A DNA stretch of 64,000 nucleotides from Vibrio artabrorum (GCF_024347295.1 NZ_AP025459.1:558001-622000); one strand, 5' to 3'; positions 18,141 through 27,035 are shown, counted from the first letter of the stretch. The notes: generated from the sequence alone by a model not told the origin. Translations and numbers: made by a program.

Positions 18141-19472
18141 TCAAAAGATCGGTTCTTTTTTGTTCTTGAAATAGAACAGCGCGCTGATCAAAACGAATAA
18201 TAGGGTGAAATAATAGAAGAATGAAGAGAGTGAAGCCAAGAAGTCGAGGTTTTGTTCTATCTCTTGTGCGGTGTAACGCTGGGATACTAACTTGTAGTAG
18301 TAGGCATATAAAATGCCGATCAATCCATATCCAAGATTAAACATTAGACCTTTAAAGCTAAGCACGGTGGCTCTGATGTGTGATTGTGTTTTTTGGTTGA
18401 GATGATAGCTGATGAAAATGTTCATCGTCATGATGATAAAAATCAGCACGAGTGCTGGAATCACTCCGTAAATTGACCACCCTAAACTGATCCAATAATA
18501 GGTCACCATGGTCGCGCCCCCCATGACCGCAATAAAGGTTTTTGGCGCCATACTTTCTGTTAATCGGCGGCTTTGTCCCGCTAAAATTATTTTAAGCAAA
18601 CTGATCCCAGCACCGATAAAACCAAAGTAGATAATCGGTATATCGATAGCAAGGTAGTACTGGCTATTCATGGTTAGGAACATTCGCGAGGTATGCTCGA
18701 ACAGGCTGTAGTAGAGCAAGATAAACAGAACGTAAGGGGTAGCAAGTACCCACTTACCGGTGTCGGCCGTTAATTTAAGGCTGGCAATGATGGTGGCTGC
18801 TTTGGTTTGATCGCTTGGCCCCGTTTTTTTCTCTTCACGCATATTTATGGCGGCATAAATGGCGATCATCGCCACCAACAGGGTGGCAAACACGGGAATG
18901 CGCATCAGGTCTTTGGTGCTTTCGGGCTCGGCCAATCCAAGAGTATGAAAGAGAGGCGCCATGACGTTCACATCGTACATGGCAGCACCGAGCAAGGTGA
19001 CAAAGATACCAACGCTTGAAGCGATTCGAAGTTGTATTTGTAAAACGCGCGGCCACAGCGCTTCATTGCCTTGCTCTTTCAAAGTGTCGTAAGCCAATGC
19101 CTCATCGGCACCACTCGCAAGTGCCATAGCTAAGCCGCTGAGTATCCTGTTAATCAAAAATACAACGAAGACCACATCGGGCTCTCCGGTTGGTACTAAG
19201 GCGATCATGGCGATTTCAATAAACATCACCATCGATGAGAGCACGACAAGCTTTTTACGCCCGAGCGTATCAGCCAATGCCCCTGATGGTACTTCAGCAA
19301 GTACGATGGTGGCAGCCCAAACCACGTTAAGCATGGCAAATTGAGAGAGGGTTAAACCATAGTCTAAGTAGAGTAGGGTGAAGATAGGGTAATAGAAACG
19401 CGCAAAGTAACTACTTCTAAACATTAAGAAATAGCGAACGTTAGGAACTTTTAGTATCTCTTTGAGCGTCAT
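18141..19472 (-). CDS. MFS transporter
   Basis: A 443-residue major facilitator with about 12 membrane segments. The motif between helices 2 and 3 is GALADTLGRKKLVV (MFS motif A). The N terminus is MTLKEILKVPNVRYFLMFRSSYFARFYYPIFTLLYL. No substrate can be assigned. It lies 130 bases from the end of the leftward kdgR gene and on the same strand, so read-through is possible, but I see no evidence that it belongs to the uronate regulon. Confidence 0.8.
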   Translation of the reverse strand: MTLKEILKVPNVRYFLMFRSSYFARFYYPIFTLLYLDYGLTLSQFAMLNVVWAATIVLAEVPSGALADTLGRKKLVVLSSMVMFIEIAMIALVPTGEPDVVFVVFLINRILSGLAMALASGADEALAYDTLKEQGNEALWPRVLQIQLRIASSVGIFVTLLGAAMYDVNVMAPLFHTLGLAEPESTKDLMRIPVFATLLVAMIAIYAAINMREEKKTGPSDQTKAATIIASLKLTADTGKWVLATPYVLFILLYYSLFEHTSRMFLTMNSQYYLAIDIPIIYFGFIGAGISLLKIILAGQSRRLTESMAPKTFIAVMGGATMVTYYWISLGWSIYGVIPALVLIFIIMTMNIFISYHLNQKTQSHIRATVLSFKGLMFNLGYGLIGILYAYYYKLVSQRYTAQEIEQNLDFLASLSSFFYYFTLLFVLISALFYFKNKKEPIF

Positions 19473-19601
19473 GATCGTTTCAGTACTTTAGATAACACAT
19501 TATTATGTATATACCCTTTAGCTTTTTTAATCATAGAATTATTGTCAAACGCCTCATATATCGAGTTAGAGACGCCTTGATTCGCTCTAAAACCTTTCTG
19601 G

Positions 19602-20387
19602 CTATTTTACTGGGTAATCATTAAACCCTAATTGTTTGGATATATTTCGACCTGCGTTGTGTAATAATTCCACATAAGACGCTTTTTTCTGCTCATCAAA
19701 GCGCATGGTCGGAAATGAAATTGACACACCAGCAATCACGGTACCAAAACGATCGTAAACAGGGGTTGCGATACAGCGTAATCCTGGTTCTTGCTCTTCA
19801 TTATCCTCGCCAAAGTGTTGTTGTTTCACTATTTTTAGCTCATCCATAAGTTGGTCGACGCTTTCGATTGTATTTTTCGTGCTTTTCACAAACTCGGTAT
19901 CTGCAAGTTGAGCGCGAACGTATTCTTCGTCACGTTCTGCCAACAATACTTTGCCTATGGCAGTAGTATGCAGAGGGTTTCTTCTGCCAACACGTGAGTG
20001 CATACGCAAAGCAAAGCTAGAATCAATTTTGTGAATATAGATGATAGAGCCATGATCCAATGCCCCTAAGTGAATGGTTTCATTGGTCTCTTCTGAAATC
20101 ACACGCATCTCTTTCTCTGCAATTGTGATCATATCAACCCACTCAAGCGATTTAGATCCAAGCTCGAACATCTTCAATGTCAGTGAGTATCTATCGGCCT
20201 CGCCTTGCTGAGACACATAGCCCAGCATTTTCATTGTTTGTAGAAAGCGATACGTCGTGGCCTTCGACATCATTAAGCGCTGTGAAAGATCAGATACGCC
20301 GATTTCCTTTTGTTTTCCCAGAGATTCAAGAATGTTAAAAACTTTCAATACCGATGAAACGGCTTCTGGTTGGGTGGACTTTTCCAT
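19602..20387 (-). CDS. kdgR: KdgR, IclR-family repressor of uronate catabolism
   Basis: A 261-residue IclR-type regulator. The N-terminal winged helix (SSVLKVFNILESLG ... LMMSKATTYRFLQTMKMLGYV) and the C-terminal effector domain (ETIHLGALDHGSIIYIHKIDS, RVGRRNPLHTTAIGKVLLA, GLRCIATPVYDRFG) are very close to E. coli KdgR (263 residues), which is released from DNA by 2-keto-3-deoxygluconate. I choose ATG 20387, preceded by AAAGGA, over an upstream in-frame start at 20429 that adds 14 unrelated residues. It is divergent from kduD, and a palindromic KdgR-like box lies between them. Confidence 0.92.
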   Translation of the reverse strand: MEKSTQPEAVSSVLKVFNILESLGKQKEIGVSDLSQRLMMSKATTYRFLQTMKMLGYVSQQGEADRYSLTLKMFELGSKSLEWVDMITIAEKEMRVISEETNETIHLGALDHGSIIYIHKIDSSFALRMHSRVGRRNPLHTTAIGKVLLAERDEEYVRAQLADTEFVKSTKNTIESVDQLMDELKIVKQQHFGEDNEEQEPGLRCIATPVYDRFGTVIAGVSISFPTMRFDEQKKASYVELLHNAGRNISKQLGFNDYPVK

Positions 20388-20497
20388 TTTTATTCCTTTG
20401 AACTGTCTAATATCAAGATAAAATACCACTTTTCGTAATTTCTAAAAAGCCTATTCAAAAAAATAAAACTCTAGAACGATCAACTTCAAATTTTCGA

Positions 20498-20535
20498 TAT
20501 AATTTATGATTGTTTTTGAAATGTCGTTTCAAAAA
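20498..20535 (+). promoter_or_regulatory. kduD promoter -10 and KdgR operator
   Basis: A perfect palindrome TTTTTGAAA-TGTCG-TTTCAAAAA occupies 20513-20535 and contains the TGAAA...TTTCA core of KdgR boxes. A consensus TATAAT is at 20498-20503, so bound repressor would cover the transcription start. It lies about 100 bases before kduD and 126 bases before kdgR, allowing control of both. Confidence 0.7.
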
Positions 20536-20632
20536 TAATTGTCAGAAAGGTATTTATGTTTTATTGTATGACTAAATTAAGTGGCAGGATTAATTGAAGC
20601 GCCGCAAACGGAACATAATTGAGGAAGTAAGC

Positions 20633-21394
20633 ATGATATTAGGGTCATTCAATTTAGAAGGAAAAGTCGCGATAGTGACGGGTTGCGATACAGGCCTTGG
20701 TCAAGGTATGGCAATCGGACTGGCTGAGGCGGGTTGTAAAGTGGTTGGCGTTAATTATGTTGAACCAACAGAGACGATTGAAAAAATGAATGCGGCAGGT
20801 CATACGTTTTTAGACGTACGTGCCAACCTTCTTAAGCAAGAAGATATTCCTGGAATAATCGACAAAACGCTTACTGAATTTGGTCGTATTGATGTGCTTG
20901 TAAACAATGCCGGTATTATTCGCAGAGAGGACGCGATTGAGTTTTCTGAGCAGAACTGGGATGACGTAATGAACATCAACACCAAAACAGTTTTCTTTAT
21001 GTCTCAATCGGTTGCTAAGCAGTTTAAGGCGCAAGGCACCGGCGGTAAGATCATTAATATCGCATCAATGCTCTCTTTCCAAGGCGGTATCCGTGTACCT
21101 TCTTATACCGCATCTAAGAGTGCGGTAATGGGTATCACTCGTGCGATGGCGAACGAGTGGGCAAGCGACAATATTAATGTCAACGCGATTGCACCTGGCT
21201 ACATGGCAACCAACAATACTCAAGCACTACGTGAAGACGCAGAGCGCAACCAAGCGATTCTTGAGCGTATCCCTGCTGATCGCTGGGGTACACCGAAAGA
21301 TGTTGCTGGCCCATGTGTATTTTTAGCGTCACCAGCATCAGACTATATTAATGGTTATACCATTGCCGTCGATGGTGGTTGGTTAGCTCGCTAA
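20633..21394 (+). CDS. kduD: KduD/DhuD-type SDR dehydrogenase
   Basis: A 253-residue short-chain dehydrogenase. The NAD-binding glycine motif is VTGCDTGLGQG (near residue 15), with the NNAG motif, catalytic Ser in IASMLSFQGG, and YTASK (Tyr and Lys). It ends GYTIAVDGGWLAR like 2-deoxy-D-gluconate 3-dehydrogenase/KduD, which reduces 3-deoxy-D-glycero-2,5-hexodiulosonate to 2-keto-3-deoxygluconate. The start at 20633 is supported by GAGGAAG; an upstream TTG (20594) is less likely. The usual partner KduI is absent; an RpiB-type isomerase two genes downstream suggests the DhuI/DhuD version of the pathway. Confidence 0.9.
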   Translation: MILGSFNLEGKVAIVTGCDTGLGQGMAIGLAEAGCKVVGVNYVEPTETIEKMNAAGHTFLDVRANLLKQEDIPGIIDKTLTEFGRIDVLVNNAGIIRREDAIEFSEQNWDDVMNINTKTVFFMSQSVAKQFKAQGTGGKIINIASMLSFQGGIRVPSYTASKSAVMGITRAMANEWASDNINVNAIAPGYMATNNTQALREDAERNQAILERIPADRWGTPKDVAGPCVFLASPASDYINGYTIAVDGGWLAR

Positions 21395-21408
21395 CTGAGT
21401 ATTATAAG

Positions 21409-21921
21409 ATGGTTAGTGATTTTTTTGCGCAGGCAGTCGGGCTATTCAGTTTTGTTCTGGGGTTATCGACCTTTTACCAGAAAGATGACAAAAAGCTCAA
21501 AGTGGTGATGTTGCTGTTAAACATTAACCATCTTATTCATTTTTTATTATTGGGTTCCATTACATCGGCAATTGGTGCATTGATTTCAGCGCTCAGAACT
21601 TGCACATCAATGTATACAAAATCGTTGTGGGCGGCCGGGTTATTTGTGGTTCTGGCTATCAGTGGCGGCATAAGCTTTGCGCAGCATTGGTATCAGTTTC
21701 TACCTTTGGCCGGATCGATTATTGGAACGTACTCAATATTTAGACTGAGCGGTATCGCGCTGAGAGTCGGCTTTTTATTAGGGGCTTTCTGTTGGCTTAT
21801 CAACAACCTAATTATTGGTTCAATTGGCGGAACACTGATGGAAATATCAGTGATAGGGATGAATCTAAGAACCATTTTCCGCTTATACAAAGATGACGCT
21901 AAGTGCAAAGTTACGACGTAA
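21409..21921 (+). CDS. ygjV: YgjV-family inner-membrane protein
   Basis: A 170-residue very hydrophobic protein with about five or six membrane segments, of the YgjV type: FAQAVGLFSFVLGLSTFYQKDDKKLK, then LLNINHLIHFLLLGSITSAIGALISALRT, and a C-terminal NLIIGSIGGTLMEISVIGMNL. Its function is not established. I use ATG 21409, 15 bases after kduD; an in-frame TTG at 21379 would overlap the kduD stop. In E. coli ygjV is next to uxaA-uxaC and near exuT, and here it lies between kduD and uxaC, so the association with uronate genes is seen in two lineages. Confidence 0.8.
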   Translation: MVSDFFAQAVGLFSFVLGLSTFYQKDDKKLKVVMLLLNINHLIHFLLLGSITSAIGALISALRTCTSMYTKSLWAAGLFVVLAISGGISFAQHWYQFLPLAGSIIGTYSIFRLSGIALRVGFLLGAFCWLINNLIIGSIGGTLMEISVIGMNLRTIFRLYKDDAKCKVTT

Positions 21922-22071
21922 GAATAGAAAAGACATGTTTGCCAAAAGCCAGCGTGTTAATGGATAACTTTACGCCGATGCGTAAAGCCTTTGTTTAAAC
22001 ACTGAATTTTAATATTGATAGTTTCAGACTCAATTTTTTTAAATTTGCAGCAACGCTGCGGGAGAACGTAT

Positions 22072-22710
22072 ATGAAAATCGCACTAATGATGGAAAACAG
22101 CCAAGCGGGCAAAAATGCAATGGTATCTGCAGAGCTTGAGTCAGTTGCGGGTGGTCTTGGCCATGATGTTTTCAACCTAGGCATGACCGATGAAAACGAT
22201 CATCACTTAACTTACATCCACCTAGGTATCATGGCGAGCATCCTGATTAACTCTAAAGCGGTGGATTTCGTTGTAACGGGATGTGGAACAGGTCAAGGTG
22301 CGTTGATGTCACTGAACTTACACCCAGGTGTGGTTTGTGGGTACTGTTTAGAGCCGTCTGATGCATTCTTGTTTAACCAAATCAACAACGGTAATGCTAT
22401 CTCGCTTGCTTTCGCGAAAGGTTTCGGTTGGGCTGGTGAGCTAAACGTGCGTTACATCTTTGAAAAAGCGTTCACAGGTGAGCGTGGTCAAGGTTACCCA
22501 TTAGAGCGAGCTGAGCCACAGCAACGCAATGCAGCGCTACTTAATGACGTAAAAGCAGCAGTAGTGAAAGATAACTTTATTGATTCACTACGCGCTATTG
22601 ATCAAGAACTTGTGAAGACCGCGGTCGGCAGCTCTCGCTTCCAACAATGTTTCTTTGACAACTGTCAAAACCAAGACATTGCAGATTACGTTCGTTCAAT
22701 TTTGGGCTAA
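22072..22710 (+). CDS. RpiB/LacA/LacB-family isomerase, probable DhuI-like
   Basis: A 212-residue protein related to ribose-5-phosphate isomerase B. The core shows VDFVVTGCGTGQGALMSLNLHPGVVCGYC, with the conserved glycine-rich active-site segment and cysteines. The N terminus MKIALMMENSQAGKNAMV replaces the usual phosphate-binding region, and a 60-residue C-terminal extension (QQRNAALLNDVKAAVV... QDIADYVRSILG) goes beyond RpiB. Beside a KduD-type dehydrogenase it most plausibly acts as 4-deoxy-L-threo-5-hexosulose-uronate isomerase, as DhuI does in streptococcal glycosaminoglycan use. The start at 22072 is set by GGGAG eight bases upstream. It ends with a strong terminator. Confidence 0.78.
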   Translation: MKIALMMENSQAGKNAMVSAELESVAGGLGHDVFNLGMTDENDHHLTYIHLGIMASILINSKAVDFVVTGCGTGQGALMSLNLHPGVVCGYCLEPSDAFLFNQINNGNAISLAFAKGFGWAGELNVRYIFEKAFTGERGQGYPLERAEPQQRNAALLNDVKAAVVKDNFIDSLRAIDQELVKTAVGSSRFQQCFFDNCQNQDIADYVRSILG

Positions 22711-22731
22711 CACTAGCGTTTGGTTTGATAG

Positions 22732-22758
22732 AGCCAGCCTAATTAGGCTGGCTTTTTT
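22732..22758 (+). terminator. Terminator after the RpiB-like gene
   Basis: AGCCAGCCTAA and TTAGGCTGGCT form a perfect stem and are followed by a run of T residues. It separates the kduD-ygjV-isomerase unit from uxaC. Confidence 0.9.
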
Positions 22759-22810
22759 ATTCAATTTTTCCTAACGGTTATCAACTCCTGTTTATATAAG
22801 ACTTTGAATT

Positions 22811-24232
22811 ATGGCGTATATACATACAGATTTTCTATTGCAAGGAGACACTGCCAAGCGTTTATATCACGAGTATGCGGCAGAACTTCCTATTATTGAC
22901 TATCACAATCACCTTGATGCCAAAGAGATCTATGACAATCGCCAATACGCTAATATTGCGCAAGCTTGGTTGAGTTGCGATCACTACTTGTGGCGTGCAT
23001 TGCGCAGTAATGGCGTTGATGAACATTATATTACGGGTGATGCGAGTGACTATCAAAAGTTCCAAAAGTGGTGTGAAACCATGCCGTATCTTATTGGTAA
23101 TCCGCTGTATCACTGGTGTCATTTGGAGCTGAAAAAATACTTCGATCTTGATCTATTACTCAATTCAGAAAATTGTGAGGTAATTTGGCAACACTGTAAT
23201 CAAAAGCTTAACCAAGCATCTCACCGGTTCCAAGCTCTGCTTAAAGAGAGTCGAGTTGATACGTTATGCACGACCGATGATCCGCTGAGTGATTTGATGT
23301 ATCACGATAAGCTTCATCGTTCAGAATTTTCAGTAACGGTTTTGCCTACATTCCGAGCAGATAGTCTAATTGAAATTGAGAATCAAAGCGGCTTTCAAAA
23401 GATGCTCAATGCATTGGCAGCCATTACGGGCATTAATGTGGTCGATTTTACCAGCTATGCTCAAGCGATCACTTCTCGGGTGGATTATTTTGCGCAGCAC
23501 AACTGTCGATTATCTGACTTAGGGTTAAAAGTGGTGGATTTTGCACCCTATCATCCTGAGGTGCTTGATCAAGTCATAGCGAAGATCAAACGTAGTCACC
23601 CTCTGAATAGTAACGAAATTGCACAGTTTAAAACGGCGGTTTTTGAAGTGCTTGGTAAGGCATACCACAAGCATGGGTGGTCGATGCAAATTCATATTGG
23701 TGTGTTGAGCAACGTGAATAAGCGCCGGTTGGATGCGTTGGGTGGCGGGACGGGCTTTAGTGTTATCAGTGATAACCCCATTGCGGAAAATTTAGGAAAA
23801 TTACTGAGCTTGTTAGATCAAGAACGCCAATTACCGCAAACCATTGTATACAGCCTAAACCCGAAAGATAGCCCAGTTCTCGGGTCTATTATCGGGGCTT
23901 TCCAAGACAGTGATGCACAGCCAGGTAAAGTGCAACTTGGCTCCGCTTGGTGGTTTAATGACCATAAAGCGGGCATGGAAAAACAGCTTCAAGACCTCGC
24001 TAATTTAGGCGCTTTGGGGCGCTTTATTGGAATGTTGACTGACTCGCGCAGTGTGCTGTCACTCTCTCGCCATGATTACTTTCGTCGCATTCTATGTAAC
24101 TTACTTGGCCAGTGGGTTGATGAAGGACAGATACCCAATGACGAGTCTTTGCTTAAGCAGAGTGTCGAGAACATCTGTTATCAAAACGCCAAACAATACT
24201 TCAATTTTCATCCATCTAAAGATTTAATATAG
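22811..24232 (+). CDS. uxaC: UxaC, glucuronate isomerase
   Basis: A 473-residue uronate isomerase (E. coli UxaC is 470). Metal-binding His residues appear in IIDYHNHLDAKEI, and other conserved blocks are LCTTDDPLSDL, MQIHIGVLSNVN, GSAWWFNDHKAGME and GMLTDSRSVLSLSRHDYFRRIL. It interconverts D-glucuronate and D-fructuronate (or galacturonate and tagaturonate) in the cytosol. There is no Shine-Dalgarno sequence before the ATG; TATATAA lies at 22793-22799, so the mRNA may be almost leaderless. The lyase gene follows 9 bases later. Downstream steps (UxuB, UxuA) are not in the window. Confidence 0.94.
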   Translation: MAYIHTDFLLQGDTAKRLYHEYAAELPIIDYHNHLDAKEIYDNRQYANIAQAWLSCDHYLWRALRSNGVDEHYITGDASDYQKFQKWCETMPYLIGNPLYHWCHLELKKYFDLDLLLNSENCEVIWQHCNQKLNQASHRFQALLKESRVDTLCTTDDPLSDLMYHDKLHRSEFSVTVLPTFRADSLIEIENQSGFQKMLNALAAITGINVVDFTSYAQAITSRVDYFAQHNCRLSDLGLKVVDFAPYHPEVLDQVIAKIKRSHPLNSNEIAQFKTAVFEVLGKAYHKHGWSMQIHIGVLSNVNKRRLDALGGGTGFSVISDNPIAENLGKLLSLLDQERQLPQTIVYSLNPKDSPVLGSIIGAFQDSDAQPGKVQLGSAWWFNDHKAGMEKQLQDLANLGALGRFIGMLTDSRSVLSLSRHDYFRRILCNLLGQWVDEGQIPNDESLLKQSVENICYQNAKQYFNFHPSKDLI

Positions 24233-24241
24233 GTATCCATT

Positions 24242-26242
24242 ATGTTGCAGTTTACCTCTCAAGAAATGGCGGTCATTCGTAAAAATACTAGCCAAGATAT
24301 CATCGAACAGATCATCCAAGATAATCAAGTTGTGCTTAACTCTGATACGTTGGTGCCGCCAGATGCTCGTGCTACTTGGAACCTGTACTACTTTTGTCCT
24401 ACACACGGAGTACGTTTAAGCTGGGATAGAAATCGCCCTACAGAACATGTGTGTCCTGTGGATGGCGAGGTACTCACTGGAGAACCTTATGATGGGGCAT
24501 GGTGGCGCTGGCTAAATGGGCTGAATTCGAAAGCGTGTAATGACTTAGGCTTGCTTTGGCAGGTGACTCAAGATAAGCAATATGTAAACAAAGTTCGAGA
24601 GATCTTATTGGGTTATGCAGAGTATTACCCAACTTACCAAGAGCACGGTGGCATTCCATACAACGGTCCAGGTAAAGCGAACGCCCAAACGCTTTGTGAA
24701 GCGAATTGTAATCTTGATTTTGCTCGAGGTTATGATTTCGTTAAAGAGCAATTGAATGCTGAAGACCAAATGTTTATTGAACAGCGTTTGTTGCGCGAAG
24801 GGGCTGAGTTCTTGATGCAGCATCGAGCGGATCAGCTTCATAATCATGAAATGAAAATCTCAGCAACCATTGGTGTGATTGGTTTGATTCTCGATGACCA
24901 AAAATTTATCGATTTTTCAGTGAATACCCCTTATGGCTTGAAATATCAGCTAGAGCATGGTGTGAAAGGTGAGGGGTTGTGGTTTGAAGGTTCAATCCAC
25001 TATCACTATTACGCGTTACAAGCGCTGCTAAATTTTGAAAAATTGGCATGTAAGACGGAGTATTCACTGCAAGCGGTACCAAACTTTCATACCATGTTGG
25101 CATTCCCGCTCAAGCTACTCATCAATACGGGGGATTTTCCTCGCTTAAACGATTGTATTGCGGGTCAAGAGAAGCTCACTCATAGTCACTTATTCGAATT
25201 TGGCTACCGAGAGTTTAAAGATCCTTTATTTGCATCAGCGTTGCAAAACATCTATCAAAGTAAACCCCGTAATAATATCGACGCGCTGTTGTACGGTGTG
25301 AATGAATTACCAGTGGTTGAGCCACTTAAATGCCAGCCTATTCATGCTGAGCAATCGGGTATCACCATTATGCATAATGAAGAGCATGACAATATGCTAT
25401 TGGTGAAACACTCTCCTTATGGTGGTGAGCATGATCATTATGACCGATTGGGCATTATCATTACGCGTAATGGCAAAGAGATTCTCCCTGACCTTGGAAC
25501 GACAGGTTATGGAGCAGAACTGCATTATGGGTATTATAAAAATACCGTCACGCACAACACCTTGGCCGTTAATCAGAAGAATCAACCGCCGGCAAACCCG
25601 ACAGTGAACCAGTTTTTAGAAGATCAAAAGTACACGTGGTTAGACACGCAAGCCGATTGGTGCGGTGAGTTACCGACAGTTGACAGCCATACTATTGTTC
25701 AATGGGATTTAGACTCTTACAAAGACGTTGTATTTCGCCGTCAAATTCTATGGTTAGGGGATGCGGCGATTGAATTCAATACCGTGGAAAACCCTCACCG
25801 CCAACAACTGGATATGATTTGGCATGTCAGAGGGCAACACCGTTCTTTGGCATCGACCCAAGGCTGTGATAACCCGTTAGATGGACCTTTAGCTAGAATG
25901 ACGAGTTGCCATGAGGTGACACTTAAAGAGTCCATTGATTTGTGTTACTCGATTGAACAGCAAACGGAGTTTAATCAGCAGGTGATCACGGATTGTTCTG
26001 CGTCTCTATTGTTGGGATATGCCCCCGATAATCCTGCAACCAGTGATTTAGCTTATACGATTCTACGTAGTCAAGAGGCGGTTCTTAAAGTGGCGACTGT
26101 ACATAACCTGACGCAAAGCGACGAGATCAGAATGTCAGATCTTGAGTGGCGCTCAGATGTAATCAATTTTACCTTGCGAAAAGGTGGCGTGGAGCAATCT
26201 GTTTCGATAAACCAAGAAACAGGGGTTGTTTTAGGGGTTTAG
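24242..26242 (+). CDS. Cytoplasmic heparinase II/III-type polysaccharide lyase
   Basis: A 666-residue lyase of the heparinase II/III superfamily (PL12/15/17/21-like). The N terminus has a Cys/His cluster (FCPTHG ... EHVCPVDG) typical of some members. The alpha/alpha-barrel contains HNHEMKISATIGVIGL, whose Asn-His pair matches the neutralising residues of PL17 alginate lyases, and FEGSIHYHYYALQALL with candidate catalytic tyrosines. The beta-sandwich has GGEHDHYDRLGI and LPDLGTTGYG. There is no signal peptide, so it should act on imported oligosaccharides. With UxaC and KduD/DhuI-type genes adjacent, a glucuronate-containing substrate is likely; family and specificity cannot be fixed by eye. 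Confidence 0.85.
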   Translation: MLQFTSQEMAVIRKNTSQDIIEQIIQDNQVVLNSDTLVPPDARATWNLYYFCPTHGVRLSWDRNRPTEHVCPVDGEVLTGEPYDGAWWRWLNGLNSKACNDLGLLWQVTQDKQYVNKVREILLGYAEYYPTYQEHGGIPYNGPGKANAQTLCEANCNLDFARGYDFVKEQLNAEDQMFIEQRLLREGAEFLMQHRADQLHNHEMKISATIGVIGLILDDQKFIDFSVNTPYGLKYQLEHGVKGEGLWFEGSIHYHYYALQALLNFEKLACKTEYSLQAVPNFHTMLAFPLKLLINTGDFPRLNDCIAGQEKLTHSHLFEFGYREFKDPLFASALQNIYQSKPRNNIDALLYGVNELPVVEPLKCQPIHAEQSGITIMHNEEHDNMLLVKHSPYGGEHDHYDRLGIIITRNGKEILPDLGTTGYGAELHYGYYKNTVTHNTLAVNQKNQPPANPTVNQFLEDQKYTWLDTQADWCGELPTVDSHTIVQWDLDSYKDVVFRRQILWLGDAAIEFNTVENPHRQQLDMIWHVRGQHRSLASTQGCDNPLDGPLARMTSCHEVTLKESIDLCYSIEQQTEFNQQVITDCSASLLLGYAPDNPATSDLAYTILRSQEAVLKVATVHNLTQSDEIRMSDLEWRSDVINFTLRKGGVEQSVSINQETGVVLGV

Positions 26243-26295
26243 TCACCAAAAGATTGAGAATGATAAGTCGTAGAATTTAACCAATCTCCTTATGT

Positions 26296-26327
26296 AAAAA
26301 ACCTCAAAGACATTTGAGGTTTTTTTG
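26296..26327. terminator. Bidirectional terminator after the lyase gene
   Basis: ACCTCAAA and TTTGAGGT form a perfect 8-bp stem around GACA, flanked by A and T runs on both sides, so it can stop transcription in either direction. Confidence 0.85.
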
Positions 26328-26456
26328 TTCATTATCGATGTCTAGTCAATCCGTTGCCATCGATGATTGAGTTTTAGGCTCCCTAGTGGTGTTGGCGCTT
26401 GTTCTTCACTTTCACTTTAATTTTTCTTTGTAAAAAAGATGGACTGATTGAACGTT

Positions 26457-27035
26457 TTAGTCGGCCAACTCAGCCTCTGCTAACTCTTGAACACAAGCTC
26501 GGCTGATGTCTTGATCAATGTAGGCCATACCAAGTTTATTGAGGAACTCCATGCGATCGGCAGTGCGAAGCTCGATGTCAGGGCCTGCAATGTTGTTGGC
26601 TTGATAGATGTCAGTAAGGTGAGACATGAATTGCTCACCCACACTCATCATTAACAGGCTCATCGCACCGACGTCCGGTCTTACTTTAGCTCGTTGCTTT
26701 TCCGATAGGTTTACCGCTAAGACGATAGGCTGTTCTTCACCATCGAAGCGAACGCTGCGCTCGCGAACGGTTTGCTGTGCCCAGTAGTACGCCAGCTCTT
26801 TACTCTGAGTTAAGAATACGGGTTCAACCGATTCGGTATAGTGGTTGCCGATGGTCGCCATGGTTTTTGAGGCGGCTTCGTTGAGCGCTTTGTCTCCTGA
26901 GCGTTTTAGCCCCTGATCTTTAATTGAAGCGAGCAAGGCGGAAGATGTGCCGTGATACCAAGTATCACCTATCGCGAAGCCGTTTTCTGATAACAGTATT
27001 TTTGCATCTTGTAGGTGTGTCGGTATCGAAGTCAT
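26457..27035 (-). CDS. ADP-ribosyltransferase-fold-like protein
   Basis: A protein of 192 residues from ATG 27035 (GAGAG upstream), or 196 from TTG 27047. The first half has TWYHGTSSALLASIKDQGLKRSG, then EPVFLTQSKELAYYWAQQTV and QPIVLAVNLSE. The order HGT-x-x-x-x-x-x-I-x-x-x-G-L, then a Y/F-L-T/A-S-x-x-A-x-x-Y/W block, then a hydrophobic strand resembles the PARP/ART catalytic core (H, then Y or W, then E). It is probably cytoplasmic. It is leftward, 215 bases beyond aceA, separated by a long hairpin. The fold call is visual and needs a profile search; the function is unknown. Confidence 0.6.
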   Translation of the reverse strand: MTSIPTHLQDAKILLSENGFAIGDTWYHGTSSALLASIKDQGLKRSGDKALNEAASKTMATIGNHYTESVEPVFLTQSKELAYYWAQQTVRERSVRFDGEEQPIVLAVNLSEKQRAKVRPDVGAMSLLMMSVGEQFMSHLTDIYQANNIAGPDIELRTADRMEFLNKLGMAYIDQDISRACVQELAEAELAD

